64,000 nucleotides of DNA from Leptodontidium sp. MPI-SDFR-AT-0119 (lineage: Eukaryota > Ascomycota > Leotiomycetes > Helotiales > Leptodontidiaceae): assembly GCA_020726505.1 (NCBI GenBank), contig JAHLEZ010000022.1, forward strand, positions 372,001 through 436,000, read 5' to 3'. Both the position numbers and the translations under genes were made by a program. Below, in pieces: positions 57,675-64,000 of this stretch (positions within the stretch are counted from its first letter, which is position 1; every line of letters starts with the position of its first letter). The notes under the pieces were generated by a model. That model was not told the origin of the DNA. It did not search any database and was given only the letters and a program-made list of their open reading frames with translations.

Positions 57675-59610
57675 GCTAGCGAATTACCTCTTATCTTTGC
57701 CTTATGTCTCTGCCCTATGTCTTTGCCCCTTGCCTTTGTCCCCTTATTTCTGCCCCTAGTTACTGCCTTAATTTAATTAAAGTATTCTTAGTGCAAAAAC
57801 ATTCGCATCGTAGATAGTAATATAATACGTCCCTTAAACCTACTGTTTATACTTTAAAATTTTAGTAGATAAATTCTCTTATTACTTAAATAACGTCTAT
57901 CTTTATATATAGCGATATTAAATATTTATGAGATTATTCTTATTATACTTGGCGGGATTTCAGATCGAAAAACTCTTTTTAACTTCATTCGTTCGTCGAA
58001 ATATTAATATAACATTTTTAAGAAAGAAGATACTTAAGGAAAAAAGTATATTAGACGCTAGACCTTTCTTATTGTGTTCTTAGAGGAAGTAAGACGGGGG
58101 GAGTGTATAGCGCGAATAGTAGTTGAGATCATCACTTATTTAATACCGCGAGCTTAAGAAGATACTTTGACCCTTTATAAAAGAGCCTAGAAAGGCCTCC
58201 TCGATGCGAAAGAATAGAATTAAGCTTTTTCTCTTCTGGCGTAACTTGTGTTATTATTTAAGGAGAGACAACTTAGAGATAAGATGTCAGAGATACGACG
58301 AAGAATGTAGCGGTAGGGCTCTTAGTATAAGTGTTAGAGAAAGGATATCTCGAGGATACGGCAGGACGAAAGACGCCTAATACACGTTATAAATAACACG
58401 CATAAGGCGCTCTTTAAACGAGCGTTTTTGTACGCACGAGAATCGGGGTTCGCTTTCTTTTTATTATTAATGAAGCATGGCTACATCGAGGAGTAGTATA
58501 AAAGAGACTAAACATTACTGTACGTGTTCGTTTTTCGTGTATTATAATTTTTATGTTCGAATCAAGGACTATTACATTGAGACTCCAAGTGGTTTTAATA
58601 TAAATACTAGCAGTAATACGGACACAAGGCTACACTTAGGGCTCAGCAGTTCACATACATTTTTATTAATATATTAGCACGAAATTAAGTTCTAAATTCT
58701 TATATAATATATTCGCGCTTTTGAATCCACTGAACTTTCCTTGCCCCACTCTATCCCTATCATTTATATATACTATTATCGATTTCAGCGCCTCCGCACA
58801 TAACCCCTATAAACTCCTTGACACTGAAAGGTCTTATTTAGAAGCATTAGAAAGTGCTTTGGCCTTGCGGGCTAATATTTAATATATAGAGACTCCCTTC
58901 TAGGCAGCATAAAGATAGCTGTCCTAGACAATTCTAGTTATTACTAAAGTCATCACATAGTGCGGGCCCTTAAGCATCTTGTCGACTCTCTAGGCTGAAG
59001 GACTAGTGAGGTTCACCGGGGGTCCGTGGCCGTGCCATAGCGAAGGTAACGAGGATAGCGACGGTGTTAATAATACTCTAAAAGTGCATTTTGGATTAAA
59101 GAGATGAGATACTGCCTTTTGCGGTTATAATTTATTGAGTCTAATTGACCTGATTATTCGTATTACTTTAATAAATTAATTATAAGATAGTCGTGAGACC
59201 AACAGTAGATTTAACCGGTTTAATACGTAACTAGTAAGCTAGGCCCTGCCTAAGTTAACTAAATTTATAATAGTAATATGAAATTCATGTCTCGAAATAG
59301 AACTTAACAGAGCGATGTCATAATAAGCTCCCTTTCCAGAAACAAAACTGGCTCCAGGGACATTTCCTTTAGAACTACATTTGGCCTCCTTTTAGAGCCT
59401 TAATCGGTTGCTAACAGTAAACGCTATCCCGCCTTTATAGGCCACAACAACAGAGCCGCCCGACCCAACTCTACAAACATTCCCACAGGACAGCATAGAG
59501 ACACTTCTAAGAATTGCGTTGTGGTTTACTAGTACTCGAAGGTTATACTTTAATGAGCTTCTATAATAGAATCATATCAGACGGACGTGGCCTCTGGCTA
59601 TTCGGTGTAG
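57675..59610. other. AT-rich relic region
   Basis: A CTGCC/TTTGCC-type short repeat lies at 57690-57775. The rest is AT-rich with short GC patches (for example 58960-59060). A 66-codon frame at 58477-58677 has no domain. Probably eroded transposon sequence, but I cannot assign a family. Confidence 0.4.
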
Positions 59611-60175
59611 TAACGTCCGTCCCTGCGTGCCGAAAATTGCCCCGTGCCGAAAAATTCGACTAGTACTTCGACTTCACCTATAGTCGAATTCTCCGCAAAT
59701 ATAAAATCTAATAGCCTTTTGCATTAATTATATGTATTAGCCACCTATGAACATTCTAATCCCATTTTACGAGAAATTACCTTAGTGTTACTGCTATTAC
59801 ACCTGATTTGGGGGAAACCTCTTCATTTACACCAAAACAAAGCCTCCTCGATATAACTTTACTATTGAGCTCTTCTTGCCCCTAAAACATATAAAAACGT
59901 CATATCTAAGCTTTAGAACCTAGCTACTGCACCAGCAATCATCATGAGCCCTGTGGCTGCTATCGCGCGCAGATCTATATATGGCGGCCAGGCAGATTAA
60001 TACTTCGGATGGAAGCTCGTGGCGATTTAGGTTAGAGCGAAAAGACCCCGCACTGTCCAAGACAAATTTGTGTTATGGGCTATTTTTTGCCTCAGGCGTC
60101 AAGAGCCATGTCTTGTGGCTGTTCAGTTCCGTGGCTGACGCAAGCATGCTCACTTGAGGCGCAGCCGCCTGGCTT
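59611..60175 (+). repeat. Interspersed repeat, copy A (left inverted arm)
   Basis: Starts TAACGTCCGTCCCTGCGTGCC and aligns along roughly 500-560 bp with copy B (reverse) and copy C (direct). Shared landmarks in order: CGTCCCTGCG, GAAAAATTCGAC, TTACTGCT, AATACTTCGGAT, GAAGCTCGTG. The outer end may be TA plus ACGTCCGTCCC, which would fit TA-targeting elements. Confidence 0.75.
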
Positions 60176-60718
60176 CCGTGGCGGTATCTCGTTGGTTTCA
60201 GCGGACGTCTCCAGCCGATCATGGCAGACATTTTGTGCCTTGAAGTGGGGAAAGATGCATATAAGGCGTGTAAGGCAGACTTGCTCAGCTCTAAGCATCT
60301 AGCGAGGTCTAAGCATGGATAAGCGTATGCCACAAGCATGATACTATGCCTAAAACGCGTCATGGTCAAGTGTACGAACTTGGCATCCTCTCTCCCGAAA
60401 TAAAGACTGCACGTGGATCCATCGGATAGAGGGCCCCTACTTTGGGCTTGTGAAAGGTGGCTAGGAGATATTCGACGTGCAAGCAACCTGAAGAAGATAG
60501 CCAGGGACCAACACATGTGCGCGTGACTGCTGTGCATAATTAGGGATCAATACGCACCGTGTGACCGAGTCGTGCGGCTGAGAAAAAGCAAACATGAGGG
60601 CCGTGAAACAAAATTTGACGTCGTCGGATTTTCCGTCGAACACTCCCCAAAATCTCAGAATTTTTTCGCCTCAGCTTGGTCTCGTTCTTCCAGTTGAAGT
60701 TGGAAGCTGCTTGTCGCG
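60176..60718. other. Promoter region of the membrane-protein gene
   Basis: Normal-GC DNA between repeat copy A and the gene. A 154-codon minus-strand frame (60073-60537) overlaps the repeat, has no domain and is not called. Confidence 0.4.
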
Positions 60719-62422
60719 ATGCGCCGTGTACCCTCCAGCGATGTTTACGCTCCGACATGGATGAGCACTCTGGACTATGCAGCAGCCATCACCTCCATTG
60801 TGGTCTTTGTCTCGGCAATCCTTCTCATCGTGAATGGGCGATGCTCGCAACCCAATGGTTTTAGGGCCGGGGAGCCCGTCTGCGTCGGGGGCCAGCTCTC
60901 TGTGCAAAGCTGGCTCGCAATTGTCGGCGTCGAGTTCTCGCTCCTCGGCACGTTCCTGCTCCCGAGGATGGCCAGTCTCACAATCTCCAAGGCGTTCACA
61001 TATAGAATGGCCCGCTCTGGTGTACCGGCTGGGCGGCTGCTTAACTCCTTCTCCAATGCGCCGCTGATAGCACAGCTGCACGGCGGGAAAGTCGTCCTGC
61101 TATTCCGTATCTTGATGATGGCTATGGTGGTGGCCGCGAGCATTCTCTACAAGTTCTCCTTCGTTCAGGTGGACGCTTCAGACAGCTTGGTGCTCCCGTC
61201 GAGTACAAACGAGTACGAGGACAATAGTATCGAGACCAACGGTGACTATACAAATATCGGGGCTTCGGACGTGCCGAGATTCGCTCAGTACTCATTATCG
61301 GGTGATGTCTTGTCGGCAAATCTCGTCGATTACCTGGCCGCCACCAATGCATCGGTCACTCTCATGACCAACGACCCGGGGAGCGACGCCTTTCCTTACC
61401 CCAATGGCCAGGCTGACATGGTTTTTGGACCGAAGGTTAATACTACTCGGTTGAGCCGTATTATAAACGGGAGTGTACATTCATGCGACGCTCTCTTCTA
61501 CATGCGCGCAACCTACTACTCGTCTCAACTCAGCGTCTTGTCCAATTGGAACGAATTCCCCAATGCTACCGAAACGCCCACTGCAGATGAGGTTCGCGTC
61601 ACATCTGCAAAGTGGAACCAAACAGACGACACGACTATTGCCACAGCCGCCTTCATGGACATCAAATCGCTCTCAAACGGATCGATGCAGGCCTGGTGCT
61701 CGGACGACTCGGCGTTCCAGCCAGGCTGGACAGACGAACTGACCCACAAGTACGTATACAGGATCACGGTCAACATGCAGTACTGCTACGGCTACGTGAC
61801 CTGGGACAACAAGGTCTCTGGCACATACCAGATTAACAACCCAGACGATGTCGCCTGCCAGGCCGTACCATTTGATGTGGTGGTCTGGAACAAGACGCGG
61901 GACGCAGCCCAGGCCAAGCTTTTTGCGCAGACCGCCGCTGCCGGGACAGCTGATCCTTACTATCTCTGGACGAGGGCACTTCCCATTCTGAGCATTATCT
62001 TACCGCATGGCGACGCCAAAGCTAGTTACAAGCCATCGCTGCCCCGCAACCCGATCTGCGCTGACGCTGATACTGGATCCCGCATACCGGTGTTCGCCAT
62101 CGCGGAGGGTATCATTCACCAGGCCCGCACGGGTGCTACTGGCGTGGGTGTTGGCCTGCAAGTGGCCGTTGCTGTCGTGGTCGTCGTTCTAGCCGCTATA
62201 CTCGCGTGGCCGGCCATGCCGCTCGTGACCGAGTGGCCGGCTCAGTGGCTTGCCCTGTCGGCGGCTGCGGAGGTCGACCAATCGACGCGACTTGACCTTG
62301 CGGGTGGCCGTGAAGTGATGGGAGCGGGGACCCGTGTGCGGTCTGACCTTGTCCTGCGGCTTACGGGTATTCGGGACAGGCAACACGGTCTGGCTCTGTC
62401 CGTTGACCGTTCGTTATCATAA
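60719..62422 (+). CDS. Multi-pass membrane protein of unknown function, 567 aa
   Basis: Uninterrupted GC-rich open frame. Three predicted membrane helices near the N-terminus (about residues 19-39, 64-82, 124-145), then a ~330-residue hydrophilic domain with several N-glycosylation sequons (NTT, NGS, NAT, NQT, NGS, NKT, NAS) and cysteines, then one more helix at about 476-498 and a ~70-residue charged tail. The layout suggests a large extracellular or lumenal domain. I recognise no family and no catalytic motif. It is flanked by inverted copies of an interspersed repeat and sits beyond an AT-rich island, yet shows no RIP-like damage. The start at MRRVPSS is the first Met; Met15 is an alternative. 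Confidence 0.75.
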   Translation: MRRVPSSDVYAPTWMSTLDYAAAITSIVVFVSAILLIVNGRCSQPNGFRAGEPVCVGGQLSVQSWLAIVGVEFSLLGTFLLPRMASLTISKAFTYRMARSGVPAGRLLNSFSNAPLIAQLHGGKVVLLFRILMMAMVVAASILYKFSFVQVDASDSLVLPSSTNEYEDNSIETNGDYTNIGASDVPRFAQYSLSGDVLSANLVDYLAATNASVTLMTNDPGSDAFPYPNGQADMVFGPKVNTTRLSRIINGSVHSCDALFYMRATYYSSQLSVLSNWNEFPNATETPTADEVRVTSAKWNQTDDTTIATAAFMDIKSLSNGSMQAWCSDDSAFQPGWTDELTHKYVYRITVNMQYCYGYVTWDNKVSGTYQINNPDDVACQAVPFDVVVWNKTRDAAQAKLFAQTAAAGTADPYYLWTRALPILSIILPHGDAKASYKPSLPRNPICADADTGSRIPVFAIAEGIIHQARTGATGVGVGLQVAVAVVVVVLAAILAWPAMPLVTEWPAQWLALSAAAEVDQSTRLDLAGGREVMGAGTRVRSDLVLRLTGIRDRQHGLALSVDRSLS

Positions 62423-62639
62423 TGGGGAGGAAGAGAGCAATGCGCCATGTTTTGGAACCTCTCATTCTCGTATCTCCAGATATCACTGGCGCAACATGAA
62501 GGGGCTGGCATCTCGGATACCCCGGGCTAAGAAATATTATTATTACTATGCACGCAACTTCAGATCATACTGCATACAGTCTCAACTTCAATCCTGTTCT
62601 GGCTCTACAGCGGCGCCCATACATACTATCGGGCATTGA
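62423..62639. other. 3' flank of the membrane-protein gene
   Basis: Short downstream region ending at repeat copy B. Nothing else seen. Confidence 0.4.
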
Positions 62640-63162
62640 AATGTCCAGGAGGTAGGCACGTGACTGTCGCCGTTGTGAAAGCCACAGTTCATAAAGCCAC
62701 AAAGTATAGCCTTAATGCCTAAGGCCAAAATATGCCCCTAGCCTAATTCGTCACGAGCTTCGATCCGAAGTATCTTTCCGCCTTGTGGCCAAGCATTGAT
62801 TTGCGCGCAATAGCGGCCACAAGGCTTATGACGATTACTGGCGCAGAATATAGGTTCCGGAGCTCGGGTATAATCCTTTTATTAGTTTTAGAAGTGGTGA
62901 GAACTTGATAGTAGAGACATATCGGAGGGGCTTTATTTTAGCATAAAAATAGACGTTTTACAGAACAGGCGCCAGAGCAGTAACGTGAAGGTAAAATCTA
63001 GTGAGATTTGTATAGATTAATCACAGGTAGCTATAGAATATAATAGATACAGAAATTCGGCAGGCAGGGATATTTATAGAGAATTTGACATATTTGAAGT
63101 TAAAGTATTTGTCGAATTTTTCGCCACAGCGGGATTTTCGGGACGCAGGGACGCACGTTATG
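62640..63162 (-). repeat. Interspersed repeat, copy B (right inverted arm)
   Basis: Reverse complement of copy A with moderate divergence. Its outer end is ACGCACGTTA at 63151-63160, the complement of TAACGTGCGT. With copy A it bounds 59611-63162 as a ~3.55-kb unit. Confidence 0.75.
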
Positions 63163-63248
63163 TATTGTCTCGAAAATTAATAACTTAGACGTATAAAAAA
63201 TGGCTAGGGGTGCTAGATACCCGTGACAAAATATACCAAAAAATTAGC

Positions 63249-63800
63249 TAACGTCTATCCCTGCGTGCCGAAAAAACCAGTGTGCCGGAAAAAATAATAG
63301 GTACTTTGACTTAAAGTATCCTAAAATCTGTACACACCTTATTATCTCCTATATTTTTTTATAAGTTATGTTCTATAGTTACTCTCGGACACTCTAAACT
63401 TCTCCCTACTAAAAAAATATATTCTTATTATTGCCCTGACGCCTGATTTGCAAATGGTCTCCTTTTATAATATAATAGTATTCCTCCACCTCAGCTCTAC
63501 TACCGAGCTTATCCTATCCCTAATACTTCTAAACGAGTCTTATCCGAGCTCTAAGGCCTCACTACTATACAAGAAATCGTTATAAGTCTTGTGGTGCTGT
63601 AGCAGGCAAATTCAAGTAAGGTTTGCCACGCAGATTAGTACCTCGGCTGCCAATTTTGGTTTAGTGCGAAACAACCCCCCGCACGTCCCATATTTTTGCG
63701 CTTGTAATTTCATTTGTAATGCCTTAGGCATCAAGGCCAAAATGTGACTGCTTTAATGCCTGGCACCAGTGGCGTACTTGGGTGCCAGCCTGCGGCTCAC
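63249..63800 (+). repeat. Interspersed repeat, copy C
   Basis: Starts TAACGTCTATCCCTGCGTGCC, same orientation as copy A, head-to-head with copy B and about 86 bp from it. It is the most diverged and AT-rich of the three copies in its first half. Confidence 0.7.
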
Positions 63801-64000
63801 ATAAAAGCCTTCGAAATTGATTAGAATATTGGAAGCACAGTAGTATTCGACATCGGCTTCACACTCAACACTCTATGACTTCCATATGTTCGGCTAATCT
63901 TGCCTCATCACTACTAGCTCAATATTCAACATGAAGAAGGCTCGTTACGTTTGTTATTGTGATTTGACGCCTCATTTTGGCCAGCCTTGCTTTTAGAACT
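63801..64000. other. Right edge of window
   Basis: Normal-GC sequence; a short frame MKKARYVCYCDLTPHFGQPCF starts at 63931 and ends in TAG within 70 bp. It could be the start of a gene leaving the window if the TAG is intronic, but there is no support for that. Confidence 0.3.

Noticed and set aside
60073..60537. 154-codon minus-strand frame upstream of the membrane-protein gene
   Set aside because: It overlaps repeat copy A and has no recognisable domain; the matching region in the other repeat copies is not open.
1..64000. Search for a CRISPR array, rRNA or tRNA genes
   Set aside because: No regularly spaced repeats of CRISPR type and no cloverleaf with A/B boxes was noticed by eye; eukaryotic origin also makes CRISPR irrelevant. 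A tRNA scan would settle small RNA genes.

Overview
This window is genomic DNA of a filamentous ascomycete (Pezizomycotina). The evidence is short GT-AG introns with fungal branch points, a CBM1-bearing GH5 cellulase, two HET-domain genes, a fungal transcription-factor-domain gene, DUF3723 and Helitron remnants, and transposons full of C-to-T / G-to-A type stops that look like repeat-induced point mutation (RIP). I cannot name the species.

Layout. About 1-31 kb is gene-sparse, mostly normal-GC accessory DNA. In order it holds: a 3' gene fragment at the left edge; a GH5 endoglucanase (minus, 4 exons); a Helitron helicase remnant abutting a solo gypsy LTR; a 1153-residue HET protein with a duplicated 66-residue module; a broken conserved fungal gene near 12.5 kb; a GH95 alpha-L-fucosidase-like gene with one frameshift; a small secreted cysteine-rich protein with an 11-nt microexon; a DUF3723 pseudogene; a fungal-trans_2 type regulator; a second HET gene; a decayed kinase-like/TPR-like gene; and a second small secreted six-cysteine protein. 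About 31.2-57.7 kb is an AT-rich transposon island. It contains a truncated chromovirus copy, a complete Ty3/gypsy chromovirus (302-bp LTRs) broken by two Tc1/mariner elements, a hAT element with an almost open 11-exon transposase inserted in a decayed gene, a RIP-damaged MFS transporter pseudogene, and a Ty1/copia element (185-bp LTRs, 5-bp target duplication). The copia element carries an unrelated, spliced, antisense gene next to its 3' LTR. From 59.6 to 63.8 kb GC recovers: an intact 567-residue multi-pass membrane protein gene sits between two inverted copies of a ~500-bp repeat, with a third copy beyond.

How it fits together. The left part mixes plant-cell-wall enzymes (cellulase, fucosidase), two putative secreted effectors and self/non-self recognition genes (two HETs, a decayed kinase-like gene). 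The right part is a RIP-mutated nest of retrotransposons and DNA transposons. This looks like a fast-evolving accessory compartment. The best candidates for something undescribed are the spliced antisense gene inside the copia element, the membrane-protein gene bounded by long inverted repeats, and the nearly intact hAT element in a RIP-ruined island. All family calls are from reading motifs by eye; no searches were run.
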